From contig NZ_CP018099.1 of the NCBI RefSeq assembly GCF_001886815.1, positions 4,586,501 through 4,650,500 of the forward strand: DNA of 64,000 bases, in the 5' to 3' direction. Origin of the DNA: Caldithrix abyssi DSM 13497 (GTDB lineage: Bacteria > Calditrichota > Calditrichia > Calditrichales > Calditrichaceae). Numbering within the stretch: the first letter of the stretch is position 1; the number at the start of each line of letters is the position of its first letter. Position numbers and translations under genes: made by a program. Positions 52,621-62,056 of this stretch are shown piece by piece. The notes under the pieces were generated by a model. That model was not told the DNA's origin, searched no databases, and worked only from the letters and a program-made list of their open reading frames with translations.

Positions 52621-53508
52621 TTATTGGTTCGCGCCGCCAATCTGGTAAATAATACCGATTTTGTGCGTTTCGGGCAGTACCGGATGGTTCTGAAAAGAAT
52701 AATCCAGCATAAGCCCTTTAAACTTCAATCCGATGCCGGCAGAAACGCGATTGGGCGTACTCATGGCGCCGGCGCGCAGAGCCAGCCAGCGAACGGGCCA
52801 GAATTCGATGCCCGCAGCCGCGTGCGTGTCGAAGCCAACGGTTTTATCCAGGCTGAGCGTGGTAAGCACGTTGGTCATAGGCCGATAACCGACTCCCACC
52901 ACAATGCGTTGCGGTAAATCGTGTTTTACGCGGTTACCAAGGGTGGGCGCATTTAGATTGTATGCGTACACGCCTGCAAAAATCCTGTGGTAAAGGCTGG
53001 CTTGCAGGCCCACATCAAAGCCAAAAGCGCCTGCCGCACCCAGATTGCGATCTTCCACGGAACGCCCCAGGTCCCAGTAGTAGTATTTCAGGTTGTAGCC
53101 CACCGACAGGTAGGAATGAAGATCGTTCAGCAGAAAAAAGCCGTGCGAAAGGGTAAAGGTATTTTCCTGTGACAGGGTGTTGCCTTCATAACGGACGCCG
53201 AAGAATTCAAAGTTTAGTGCCAGCGTTCCGAAGCGAGAAGGCAGGGGCATTAACGCGCCAAAGAAAGCATTTTGCAGAAAGGGCTGATTGAAAAGGCGCT
53301 GCACCGAAGAGCCCACCTGCCAGTTGTTTAAACCGGCCAGAGAAGCGGGATTTATGTAAGGCGCCCAGAAGTCGCCGGGTACAGAAACCAGCGCTTCGGA
53401 CATGGCGGTTGCCCTGGCAGAAGGATAACGGCTGTCGAACACGCCTGCCTGACTGGCGGCGTTTAAAAACAGCAAAAGTAAAGTCGTCGTTAAAATTCGA
53501 AATCGCAT
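52621..53508 (-). CDS. PorV/PorQ-family outer-membrane protein
   Basis: 295 residues. Signal peptide 1-21. PorV/PorQ-type start: SARATAMSEALVSVPGDFWAPYINPASLA, then a predicted 14-stranded barrel ending in KIGIIYQIGGANQ. In Bacteroidota PorV and PorQ act as T9SS shuttle or attachment-complex components; this one is short for PorV and its exact role is uncertain. It lies 11 bp after the OB-fold giant gene. Start with AAAGGAAAAG. Confidence 0.68.
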   Translation of the reverse strand: MRFRILTTTLLLLFLNAASQAGVFDSRYPSARATAMSEALVSVPGDFWAPYINPASLAGLNNWQVGSSVQRLFNQPFLQNAFFGALMPLPSRFGTLALNFEFFGVRYEGNTLSQENTFTLSHGFFLLNDLHSYLSVGYNLKYYYWDLGRSVEDRNLGAAGAFGFDVGLQASLYHRIFAGVYAYNLNAPTLGNRVKHDLPQRIVVGVGYRPMTNVLTTLSLDKTVGFDTHAAAGIEFWPVRWLALRAGAMSTPNRVSAGIGLKFKGLMLDYSFQNHPVLPETHKIGIIYQIGGANQ

Positions 53509-53519
53509 TTTCTTTTCCT

Positions 53520-56500
53520 TTATTTCAAAACGGTTCCCACAACAATGGGAGCAATTTTTACCGTGCGTTTACCATTATTATTATTCACAACTTCCAGATG
53601 GCAAAGATAGGTTCCAAGCCCCACCCATTGTCCTAATTGATCGGTGCCGTCCCATTCCTTTTTGATGGGGAAAGGTAAGCCGTCGCCATCGTAAAGCGTG
53701 GCAATTAAACGACCGCTTAAATCGAAGATGCGCAGGGTCACGTGGCTGCTGGCGCTTCCGGCCTGATACTCAATGGCCAGCTTTTCTCCCTGATCCGGGA
53801 CAAACGGGCGATTGGGAACCTTCAGATAAACCTGGCCTTCCGGCATTTCCGGGCGCAGAATGTCTTCCTGATAGCCTAACAGAATCTGCCCGGCTTCACG
53901 GTAAATGCCAACGACTCCGCGTACCAGAACGTAATCGCCAATTTCAAACTCTGTCAGGTCAAGATTAGCCGTGTCCCAGGCCCTTACGGTTACTTCGCCT
54001 GAGCCGTCGTTTATGTAAATATTGGTGCCGCCGCCGGTGTATTGAATGCCGGAAATCAAGCCTTCGATTTCCACAAAACTGCCTTCGAATTCAGTGGTCG
54101 AAGCCTCAAAGGTGCTGAGTTTGCGAACGGCCGGAATGGGCACATCGTCTTTTAGCACCGTTAAGGTGTAATTGACGATCTCTTTTTTACCCAGGTATTC
54201 GTCCAGCTCTCCGGAAATGATGACCAGCCGACCACGTTTAATGCGCACGTCAAGACCGCTGCCCTGGTAAATATTTAACCCGTAGCCCGATTCGTCCTGC
54301 AGGTAGGCATCGGTAAAATTGGTGCGCAAAATACCGGCGCCGATGGTGATGACGCCTTTAACGGTAATTCTGGCGCCAACCGGTTTCTGGCGGGCTTCGG
54401 CAATGGAGATGAACGAGCGGTTGGTGCCCTTACCCACAATGATGCGCGGCGGATCGGTCACCTCTTTAAGCATGCCCGTGGGTTCGCCGGTCTTGAATTT
54501 GAAAACCGAAACCGTGTCTGCGTCCGGGCTGGTAAGGCCGGTTACGGTAATGCTGCCGCTTTGCTGGAAAGTGAGAGTAAAATCGGACAACAGGATTTCA
54601 TTGGCAGATATGGTTATGCTGGCATCGCTAAAAACGCCGCTCAGTTGAACGCTTTCGCTGCCCGGCTGCAACCACTGCCAGTCAGACGGTATGACCAGCG
54701 CGCACTGCCCGATGGTGTCTTCCACTGTACCGGTTAAATTGAAGGTTAAATTTACCGTTTCCGCCCGGCCCACGCTATCCGGCTGGACGCTAACCTGCCC
54801 GCTGCCGGCAACCGTTTCTTTAATCGCGCCTTTTTGAATGTCCTGCTGGTAGGCCACCACCACCTGAGCCGATTGGCGGTAGCTATCGATCACGCCGCGT
54901 ACGGAAACGGTATCGCCCACGTTAAAGGCGGAAAGATCAAGGCCGGAAGAATCCCAGATGCGCAATTGCAGAGGCGTGGTGCCGTCGTCGATGGTTATGT
55001 TGGTGCCGCCGCCAATGTTTTCGGCTTTGTCGGTAATCACGCCCGCCGTTTCGATAAAGGTGCCTTCCAGATCGATATTGTTGGCTTCGGCGCAGGTTAA
55101 GTAAGGAACGGCAGGCACTGGATTGTCGGTGGAGATCAATTCCAGAGTAAAATTAATTAATTCGGTGGTTGCGTCGCCGGTTGTAGCGCTCACGTATTCG
55201 GTAACTGTTCCGGTAATTTTAAGGCGATTGCCTCTTACCAGCTCCGGGTAATTGGTGCTGGCGTCGCTCAGGTTAATGCCCCGGCCCGATTCGTCCTGTA
55301 CGTAAGCGTCGCAGCGATCTGTGCGCGTAATATTGACCCCGACGGTTACGACCGCCTCAACGGTAACCACCTGACCTTCGTATTGAGAAAGATTGTTCTG
55401 GATGTCGGCGATGGTTAGCTTTTTCTGCACGGAGATGGAAGGAAAAATGGCAATGGGCGTCAGATTTCCGGCAGCCGTTGCGGTTTTAACTTCGATGGGA
55501 TAACTGCCTTCTGCAGACGGCGCCTGCAGATTTTTAATCAACAGCGTACCGCCGGTTTGATCGTTCAGGCTGGCGTTTTCGATTAAAATTTGATTTTGAT
55601 TGACGGTCACCGTGGCGGCGCTGAAGGCGTCTCCGCTTAATGCCAGATCAGCGGTCGTTTGCGACCAGGAAAATTCTGACGGTAAGGTAAGCTCAATGGA
55701 GACCAGCTCGTAAGTTTCCGTGGTAGAAAACGAAATGGTTAAATCGAACAATTCGCCGGCGTTCACCGATTCCGGCGTTAACTGTGCCGTGCCGGTGCCG
55801 TCGCCTGCTACCTGGCTAAAGCTGCCCGGCGTTGGAGAGGCCGTTTTAAAGCTTTGCTGAAAGTTTTCGCTGGCTTCGTTGTGGCCGGTTAAACCGTTTC
55901 CGTCGCTGGCAATTTCTTCCACCTCGCTTACGCCGTCCCGCTGTAAACTGTAGCCGGATGGAATGGAAGAAATGGCCTTTTGCTGGTTGGTCGGCAGGTC
56001 GTTCAGGTAGGCGCTGGCGTCGCTGTCTGCATCGGGGCCGTCTATTTGCTGGCCGCTTTTATCCATCCAGGTGGCGTTAAAAGCCAGCAAGCCCCAGGGC
56101 AGGTAATCTACGTCTTTTACCAGATCGCTCTGCCCGTCCCAGCTAAAGAGAATCATCATGCCCTTTACCGTTTCCAGGGCGGGATTGCTGCCCATGCGGA
56201 TGACATCCAGGTCGGGCGTCTGATCGTCTGTGCCTTTAATTTCAAAGTCGGCGCGTTTGCCAAAAGCGGCAAAATAACCGGCGCCGTCCAGCGCCACGAC
56301 CACCACCTGGCTGGCATTGAGCGTGAGTTCTGGAAATCTGGCGACAAAGAATTGATTGGTCGCCGGAAATTGATCGGCAACCATCTGGTAATAGGTATTG
56401 TAATTAGCCAGATACATTTCGCCTGACGAGAAGGTTTGCGCGGTGGGATTGGTGATTTCCACAAAGGCTTTTTCGCTTTCGCCGGAAGGCGGAACGAAGA

Positions 56501-56573
56501 CTTCGCTAATCAATAGATGATCCTGAGCCATTAACAGAATGGGTAACAATAATAAAAATAATAAGCGATGCAT
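53520..56573 (-). CDS. Giant secreted protein: lamin-tail, tandem Ig + OB-fold units, FlgD-like C-terminus
   Basis: 1017 residues. Signal peptide 1-17. N-terminal lamin-tail-like domain (HLLISEVFVPPSGESEKAFVEI). Then two homologous units of about 320 residues (about 254-580 and 587-905), each an Ig-like domain plus a pair of OB-folds; compare AYVQDESGRGINL with AYLQDESGYGLNI, and GGGTNITIDDGTTPLQLRIWD with the matching part of unit 2. Such OB pairs occur in secreted nucleases (YhcR/ExeM type), but no nuclease domain is seen. C-terminal FlgD/T9SS-like Ig domain (about 930-1017). First gene of the run with the PorV-like protein. Confidence 0.76.
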   Translation of the reverse strand: MHRLLFLLLLPILLMAQDHLLISEVFVPPSGESEKAFVEITNPTAQTFSSGEMYLANYNTYYQMVADQFPATNQFFVARFPELTLNASQVVVVALDGAGYFAAFGKRADFEIKGTDDQTPDLDVIRMGSNPALETVKGMMILFSWDGQSDLVKDVDYLPWGLLAFNATWMDKSGQQIDGPDADSDASAYLNDLPTNQQKAISSIPSGYSLQRDGVSEVEEIASDGNGLTGHNEASENFQQSFKTASPTPGSFSQVAGDGTGTAQLTPESVNAGELFDLTISFSTTETYELVSIELTLPSEFSWSQTTADLALSGDAFSAATVTVNQNQILIENASLNDQTGGTLLIKNLQAPSAEGSYPIEVKTATAAGNLTPIAIFPSISVQKKLTIADIQNNLSQYEGQVVTVEAVVTVGVNITRTDRCDAYVQDESGRGINLSDASTNYPELVRGNRLKITGTVTEYVSATTGDATTELINFTLELISTDNPVPAVPYLTCAEANNIDLEGTFIETAGVITDKAENIGGGTNITIDDGTTPLQLRIWDSSGLDLSAFNVGDTVSVRGVIDSYRQSAQVVVAYQQDIQKGAIKETVAGSGQVSVQPDSVGRAETVNLTFNLTGTVEDTIGQCALVIPSDWQWLQPGSESVQLSGVFSDASITISANEILLSDFTLTFQQSGSITVTGLTSPDADTVSVFKFKTGEPTGMLKEVTDPPRIIVGKGTNRSFISIAEARQKPVGARITVKGVITIGAGILRTNFTDAYLQDESGYGLNIYQGSGLDVRIKRGRLVIISGELDEYLGKKEIVNYTLTVLKDDVPIPAVRKLSTFEASTTEFEGSFVEIEGLISGIQYTGGGTNIYINDGSGEVTVRAWDTANLDLTEFEIGDYVLVRGVVGIYREAGQILLGYQEDILRPEMPEGQVYLKVPNRPFVPDQGEKLAIEYQAGSASSHVTLRIFDLSGRLIATLYDGDGLPFPIKKEWDGTDQLGQWVGLGTYLCHLEVVNNNNGKRTVKIAPIVVGTVLK

Positions 56574-56589
56574 TCCACTTACTCCTTGA

Positions 56590-56630
56590 GATAATTAAAG
56601 GATGAACGGCAGATAACCGTTCATCCTTTT
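56590..56630 (-). terminator. Terminator of the 922-residue secreted-protein gene
   Basis: AAAGGATGAACGG (56597-56609) and CCGTTCATCCTTTT (56617-56630): 13-bp perfect stem, 7-nt loop, on the minus strand 27 bp after the stop. The next gene has its own start and ribosome-binding site immediately beyond. Confidence 0.85.
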
Positions 56631-56656
56631 GAACAGCGTCTTAATTTTTAAGACTG

Positions 56657-59425
56657 CTATTTTAATAATATTAACTTTTGCGTCCAAATTTTATTGCTAA
56701 CTTTTAAAACGGCAAAATAAATGCCAGTGGGAACTTGCAAACCATTGTCTGCCGTAGCCTGCCACTTGAACTGGTGACGACCGGCCGTCAATTTCTGGCC
56801 GTTGATCAGCGTGGCCACTTTTTGCCCCAGCACGTTGTAAATTTCCAGATAAACCGTTTCTTTGCCCGCGATTTTGGCCGGAATTTCCACGCTTAAGGTC
56901 GTTGAGGGGTTAAAGGGATTCGGAAAAGCCGGCTGCAATGAAATGCGTTGCGGAACGATGGCCTGGCCCGGGCTTTCGATGCCGGTTAAACCGCTCAGGT
57001 CTGCTGTAGAGCGCGGCAGAATCTGATAGCCGTCCAGATAGGGCGCTTGCGAATCGTACTGGGAGAAGATGCCCACGATGGTTTGCGGCCAGGTCGGCGC
57101 AGAGGCATCGTCAATATCGGTGTCTTTATCGATGCGGAAGGTTATCTGGGTTGCGCCGCCGTCATCGGTAATGGTCAGGTTGGCGTTGTTGCCTGGTTCC
57201 GGCCATTGTCCGGCTCCGGCAACGGTGTCTGCATTTTCTACGCGTACCAGCAAGCCTTCGAGCGATTCCGGCGAGCTAAGAAGGACGCTTAAAGTGACCG
57301 TTAACGGTTCGGGCATGGTGGCTTCGCCGTTATCGATGATGTCGGTCTGCAGGTTTTCGGGAATGATTTCGGTTAATCCGCGGTACTGGGTCAGTTTGCC
57401 CACCACGGTGTAGCTGTGACCTTCGGTAAAGGTAAAGTCGGCGCCGTTGTATTTGAAGATGTTAATGGCGCTGTAATTTTCGTCCTGCATGAACACAGAA
57501 AGATGTGAGGTGTCGAAAACGCCGTTGGAAACGGTGGCCACGCCTGTGGTGCGAGCGTAAAAGCCGTCAACGATCAAAACGCCCTGGTCGTCTAATTGTT
57601 TAAGCACGGCAATGGGCGTTGTGCCGGCAAAAAAGCCGCGAACATCGCTAACGCTTACTTCGTTGTCGTTGTCAATGGCGTAAATCCAGTATTCCACTTT
57701 ATCGCCGTCGTTGTAAGCGCTGGCCGGGATGACGCCCACAAAAATAGAATCGCTGCCGGTCATTGTGACGCTAACGGTGTCGCCGGCGTTAACGCGGTAG
57801 CGAAGCTCCACCTGTACCACCGTGCCGTTATCGACCACTTTTACGGTGTCGATAAAATCTTCTGTGGCCATAGGCGCTAATGCCGAACTACCAATAAAGC
57901 TGATTACCGGCGCATTGGAAATCAAAGCTACGTCTGCTTCGCTGCGCGGTTCAATTTTGTAATTACTGTAAGAATATTCGACCACGCCGGTGACGGTGTA
58001 CATTTTGCCCTGTTCCGGCGCAAACTGAAAGATCAAATCGTCCACGCGGCAGGGACCGGAGCCGTCGTCCACTTCCCACTCGCCGTAACCCAGGTCGGGA
58101 TTGGTGCAGGTGGCGTTGTTCACTGTAACCAGCACGCCTTCGTATTTTTCCTGAGGCACCTGACCGGTTGGCAGGCTAATAGGGTTCGGGAGCGGCTCAT
58201 TTTGCGCCAGGATAGTGAATGCGCTCAAATCTTTAATTTCTGTTTTGCCATAGTATTCATCAACCACGCCGGTTAAACGAACCCGATCACCGAGTTTAAC
58301 CTGGCTAACCGCATCCGCGTCAAATACATTGACCCCGCTCCAGGCCGAATCAGCATCCTGAATCCAGAAGCTTCTACTGCTTACGGCAGTCACCACGCCT
58401 TCCACGGTGACGACCTGTCCCAGTAAGGGCGAATCGCCTTCCATGCCGTCGGCTGTCTTTTGTACTTGCGCTATGGCGAAAATTTGCGCTGCAAGCGTTG
58501 TGGCACTCACTTCGGGAATGGCGCCATCCGTTTTAAAATCAACGTTGCTACCGGCATTGGTATAGGGATAAATGCGAAAGGAATACGGAGTTTCACTTTC
58601 CAGGCCCGTTACTGTAAAGGTGTTTTTGCCATCCTGATGCAGCACGTTAAAGGCGACCAGGCCGTCCGTAGCGTCTGCGTCATCGGCAATGGGATTTCCA
58701 TCGGCGACGGTCGGGAAAGAGACCCCGTCTTTAACGCCCAAAAGAAGATATTTATCGGGCAAAACGCTACCGGTTGCGCCAGTCCAGCTTAAATAAACCG
58801 AATAGGTTTTGACGGAATCCACCGTAAAGTCGGTTACGTGGTTGCTGGGTTCCGGTTTGACCGTGGCGCTCAATTCCTGATTCTGGTTAAGATCGCCGGG
58901 AGTTGCCGGGAGAGGTTGCTGCCAGGCAAAAGCGTCATAGGTTGTACCGCTGCCGCCTAATTGCAAGGAATATCCCACGCTGTCCGGCTCAGAAACCATG
59001 ATATCCACAGAAGTCATCCCACTGGCCGGTCCGTTGGTAGCGGTCAGAGTTCCTTCATAACTTAAAAATTGCCCGCTAATGACCGCTCCCTGATAGCTCA
59101 GCGCCATCCCGTCGGGTGAGCCGTTTTGCAGGCCATTGGTTGGATAAGTGTAGTAGAAGAAGGTAAAGTCGCCGACGGTTGCGCCCTGCACAAATTGATC
59201 CAGGGTTTTGGTGTCGTAAACAGCGCCGTCGTTGCCATTGTACAGGTCAACAGCAAAATCTGTCAGGTTGTAATTACCGACATTTTCAATAACAACTTCA
59301 ATAAATTCACCTTCATCGGTGCCGAAATTATCGTAATGAATTTCATTAATCCAGGCATTTTGGGCGAATATCAGAGAAAATGCACTGAACAAAATAAATG
59401 TCATTCGAATGAACTTGTGAGTCAT
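56657..59425 (-). CDS. Secreted protein: lamin-tail, fibronectin III, OB-folds, T9SS sorting domain
   Basis: 922 residues from the ATG with GGAGG at 59434-59438; five codons upstream is a start that would contain this site. Signal peptide 1-19. Lamin-tail-like domain (about 20-190: WINEIHYDNFGTDEGEFIEVVIEN), fibronectin type III-like domain (about 195-315), OB-fold regions (about 320-500 and 615-820: VVTVEGVVTAV, YTVVGKLTQYRG), and a T9SS sorting domain (about 840-922: RISLQPAFPNPFNPSTT). No nuclease residues recognised. Confidence 0.8.
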   Translation of the reverse strand: MTHKFIRMTFILFSAFSLIFAQNAWINEIHYDNFGTDEGEFIEVVIENVGNYNLTDFAVDLYNGNDGAVYDTKTLDQFVQGATVGDFTFFYYTYPTNGLQNGSPDGMALSYQGAVISGQFLSYEGTLTATNGPASGMTSVDIMVSEPDSVGYSLQLGGSGTTYDAFAWQQPLPATPGDLNQNQELSATVKPEPSNHVTDFTVDSVKTYSVYLSWTGATGSVLPDKYLLLGVKDGVSFPTVADGNPIADDADATDGLVAFNVLHQDGKNTFTVTGLESETPYSFRIYPYTNAGSNVDFKTDGAIPEVSATTLAAQIFAIAQVQKTADGMEGDSPLLGQVVTVEGVVTAVSSRSFWIQDADSAWSGVNVFDADAVSQVKLGDRVRLTGVVDEYYGKTEIKDLSAFTILAQNEPLPNPISLPTGQVPQEKYEGVLVTVNNATCTNPDLGYGEWEVDDGSGPCRVDDLIFQFAPEQGKMYTVTGVVEYSYSNYKIEPRSEADVALISNAPVISFIGSSALAPMATEDFIDTVKVVDNGTVVQVELRYRVNAGDTVSVTMTGSDSIFVGVIPASAYNDGDKVEYWIYAIDNDNEVSVSDVRGFFAGTTPIAVLKQLDDQGVLIVDGFYARTTGVATVSNGVFDTSHLSVFMQDENYSAINIFKYNGADFTFTEGHSYTVVGKLTQYRGLTEIIPENLQTDIIDNGEATMPEPLTVTLSVLLSSPESLEGLLVRVENADTVAGAGQWPEPGNNANLTITDDGGATQITFRIDKDTDIDDASAPTWPQTIVGIFSQYDSQAPYLDGYQILPRSTADLSGLTGIESPGQAIVPQRISLQPAFPNPFNPSTTLSVEIPAKIAGKETVYLEIYNVLGQKVATLINGQKLTAGRHQFKWQATADNGLQVPTGIYFAVLKVSNKIWTQKLILLK

Positions 59426-59440
59426 AGGGTAATCCTCCAT

Positions 59441-59736
59441 TTTAATTTATGTGTATCTGTAAAATTAACAAATTTTTATTTGAATTCAATTAAAAAAACA
59501 AAAAAATGTTTGATATTGCCTTAATGAGTTCTATCTAAAAAGGTATTTTTTTACTATTCCAGTATGAGAGTCTTTAAATAGATAGATTATTTTTATTGCA
59601 GCTAAAAGAGTTCCCTCTTCGTTCGAAATGACCAATCACGCTTTTAGAATTCTTTCTTCGAAAGATCTAGTGCCTTAGCGTGCGAAAATTTTTAAACTCA
59701 TCCCCCAGCCCCTTCTCTTTAGAAAAGAGAAGGGGA
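59441..59736. other. AT-rich gap ending in a palindrome next to the IS
   Basis: Promoter region of the minus-strand gene, followed by non-coding DNA with a degenerate repeat (CTTCGTTCGAAATGAC near 59611) and the palindrome at 59709-59735. No gene seen. Confidence 0.5.
59709..59735. repeat. 12-bp perfect palindrome at the IS left edge
   Basis: CCCCTTCTCTTT, loop AGA, AAAGAGAAGGGG. The upstream part (CATCCCCCAGCCCC) resembles the dispersed CCCTCACCCCC-type palindrome seen inside the MITE at 4604. The IS begins 1 bp after it. Confidence 0.65.
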
Positions 59737-61744
59737 GGGGCTGTCCCAAAAGTAAATCAAGATGTATAAATATGCAGGTTTTTAAATATAATTTTATTGG
59801 TAAATGTGATACGAAATTATGGAAAAGGTAAAAGATTTCAACAAAAAAACATGAATAAAAACAAGATTTAAATTGGTTCTATTTATTGTCTTTAGCACAT
59901 AAAATAACTTGCATTAATAGTTTGAAAATATTAAATTTAAAATAAAAACCATGAAGCCAAAACGTTGTCGGAAAATCCCATTTAAAACTACCGATCAAAA
60001 CCAACTTACTATTCTTCCGCCTTCATTAGATGAGCTCATAGAACCCAATCATATGGTTCGGTTTATCAATGCCATCATAGACAAGATGGATATTGATTTT
60101 TTAATTAAAGAATACAAAGGAGGCGGTCGGGCCGCGTATCATCCGCGGATGCTATTAAAAGTAGTCATTTATGCCTATACGCAGAAGATATTTACTTCGC
60201 GCCAGATAGCTAAGGCCTTAAGAGAGAATATTCATTTCATGTGGTTATCAGGGAACAGTCGTCCGGATTTTAGGACGATAAATCGTTTTCGTTCATCACG
60301 ATTGAAGGGAAAAATAGAGGAAGTATTCACCTATGTAGTTGAGCAATTATTGGAGTTGGGCTATATAGGATTAAATGATCTTTTTATAGACGGGAGCAAA
60401 TTTCAGGCGAATGCGAATAAATACAAGGCAGTCTGGAAGAAGAATGTAGACCGTTACCAGAGAGTACTTCAAGAGAAGCTAAAGGAATTACTAAAGAAGA
60501 TAGATAGCGAGAATGCTTTAGAGAATCGTTTATACGGTAATAAAGATTTAGGAGAATTAGGAGAGGATGTTACTTTAAGCTCTAATCAGATTGAACAAAT
60601 AGTTGATATATTGAATGAGCGGTTAAAAAAGGAACCGGACAATAAGGAATTAAAGAGAGCAAAAAATAAAATAGAGAAGGATTATTTACCGCGCCAACGT
60701 AAATATGAAAAGCAACGAAAGCTTCTAAATGGTAGGAATAGCTATAGCCAGACGGACCCGGATGCTACCTTTATGAGTAAGAAGCGGGATCATCATAATA
60801 ATACGGATTTGCTTCCGAGTTATAATGTTCAGGTAGGAAGTGAGAATCAATTTATAGTGAATTATACGATAAATCAGAACGCGAATGATAGCGTATTATT
60901 AAAGCCCTTTATGGAGTCATACAAGCGTTGTTATGGTAGGCAACCAAATCGAGTAATAGGCGATGCAGGCTATGGAAGTGAGGAGAATTATGCATATTTG
61001 GAATCAGAAGGTGTAGAAGCTTATATCAAATACAGTAGTTATTACAAAGAGCAAAAGAAGTCATACAAAGAGAATCCTTTTTTGATAGATAACATGCGGT
61101 ATGATAGTGAATTAGATCGCTATGAATGTCCTGCCGGTCGGTATTTAGAATATGTTGGAGAACAGGAAAGTGTTACGTCGACGGGTTTTAAAGTAAAGCA
61201 TCGTATTTACCGTAGTGAGAGTTGTGAAGGCTGTGTATTGAAAGAGAAGTGCTACAAGGGCCAGACTGCACGTGTTGTTAGAGTAAATGTCATGCTTAAT
61301 GATTATAAAAAGCAGGTTCGTTCTCGATTGAATACGGAAGAAGGAAGAAGATTAATCAGCAAACGAGGTTCGGAGATAGAAACAATTTTTGGACAAATAA
61401 AGCATAATCTAGGAATAAGGGGCTTTTTATTAAGAGGATTAGAGAAAGTAAAAACAGAATTTGGTATAATAGCAGTAGCGTATAATTTAAAAAAGATGTT
61501 TAATCAGATGAAAGAGTACGGTTTAGTTAACGAGATGTATAAGTATAGCGCTAACATCTTTTTTAATTTAAACCGGGCAAGCCAGTGTCAAAATTTAGGC
61601 CCAAAAAATACCATTTTAAAATCGTTAGAGCGGTTTTTTATAGAAATTAAGGAAAAAATAGTTGTTAAATATTCATCTTGTCTCTTCAACGCCAAAATAT
61701 GTTTTGTATAAAAATTTACTTTCATCGACTTTTGGGACAGCCCC
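59737..61744 (+). mobile_element. IS1182-like insertion sequence, intact
   Basis: 2008 bp bounded by perfect 17-bp terminal inverted repeats GGGGCTGTCCCAAAAGT (59737-59753) and ACTTTTGGGACAGCCCC (61728-61744). One complete transposase gene inside. Flanks read GGGGA and GAGTA, so no clear target duplication is visible. Base composition is AT-richer than the neighbours, consistent with recent arrival. Confidence 0.88.
59951..61711 (+). CDS. IS1182-family transposase (DDE type)
   Basis: 586 residues. N-terminal DUF772-like segment with PPSLDELIEPNHMVRFINAI and GGRAAYHPRMLLKVVIYAY, then FTSRQIAKALRENIHFMWL; DDE catalytic core includes DLFIDGSKFQAN, VIGDAGYGSEENY and the C-terminal RRLISKRGSEIETIFGQIKH. 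The last segment supplies the glutamate. The frame is uninterrupted, so it may be active. Weak ribosome-binding site (AAAATAAAAACC) before the ATG. Confidence 0.92.
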   Translation: MKPKRCRKIPFKTTDQNQLTILPPSLDELIEPNHMVRFINAIIDKMDIDFLIKEYKGGGRAAYHPRMLLKVVIYAYTQKIFTSRQIAKALRENIHFMWLSGNSRPDFRTINRFRSSRLKGKIEEVFTYVVEQLLELGYIGLNDLFIDGSKFQANANKYKAVWKKNVDRYQRVLQEKLKELLKKIDSENALENRLYGNKDLGELGEDVTLSSNQIEQIVDILNERLKKEPDNKELKRAKNKIEKDYLPRQRKYEKQRKLLNGRNSYSQTDPDATFMSKKRDHHNNTDLLPSYNVQVGSENQFIVNYTINQNANDSVLLKPFMESYKRCYGRQPNRVIGDAGYGSEENYAYLESEGVEAYIKYSSYYKEQKKSYKENPFLIDNMRYDSELDRYECPAGRYLEYVGEQESVTSTGFKVKHRIYRSESCEGCVLKEKCYKGQTARVVRVNVMLNDYKKQVRSRLNTEEGRRLISKRGSEIETIFGQIKHNLGIRGFLLRGLEKVKTEFGIIAVAYNLKKMFNQMKEYGLVNEMYKYSANIFFNLNRASQCQNLGPKNTILKSLERFFIEIKEKIVVKYSSCLFNAKICFV

Positions 61745-61868
61745 GAGTAATTGTGCCGGTTTGCTTAGTTTTCGTCTTACATGTTGAGATGCCGTTCTAT
61801 TTTTTCTTTTCGATCCTGGCGTTCACTTTTCGGCTGACGCTGGACAGATGGGGTTGCGTGAAAAAATC

Positions 61869-61908
61869 TTTGTGCCCTTTGTGACTTCTTTGCGCTCTTG
61901 GTGGTTCG
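61869..61908. repeat. CTTTGTG-type dispersed repeat
   Basis: CTTTGTGCCCTTTGTGACTT followed by CTTTGCGCTCTTGGTGGTT: short imperfect direct repeats of a CTTTGTG unit, ending in a GGTGGTT block. Confidence 0.45.
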
Positions 61909-62014
61909 TTTTTGGTTGCGGCTATGCTGCCTTAGAACGAACTCCTTAATAAATCAATATTTTTTATTGATCGTTACCAACATCCATGTCAATGAGAGTA
62001 ATCAGAGAAACGCA

Positions 62015-62052
62015 CAAAAAAGAAAATAAAAGGCGGGGGTAACCCCCGCCTT
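62015..62052 (-). terminator. Intrinsic terminator of htpG
   Basis: AAGGCGGGGG (62030-62039), loop TAA, CCCCCGCCTT (62043-62052): perfect 10-bp stem, then TTTTATTTTCTTTTTT on the minus strand, 5 bp after the htpG stop. Confidence 0.92.
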
Positions 62053-62056
62053 AAGT

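Larger units (their letters stand above)
61745..62056. other. Non-coding gap right of the IS
   Basis: 312 bp without a gene. It contains a low-complexity repeat at about 61869-61908 (CTTTGTGCCCTTTGTGACTT and similar) of the type dispersed in many environmental bacterial genomes, and ends in the htpG terminator. Confidence 0.5.

Noticed and set aside
59733-61748. Target site duplication of the IS
   Set aside because: The flanks read GGGA and GAGT and share no direct repeat of useful length.
61678-61884. Small gene at the right end of the IS
   Set aside because: The frame runs across the terminal inverted repeat into a non-coding repeat region and has no ribosome-binding site.
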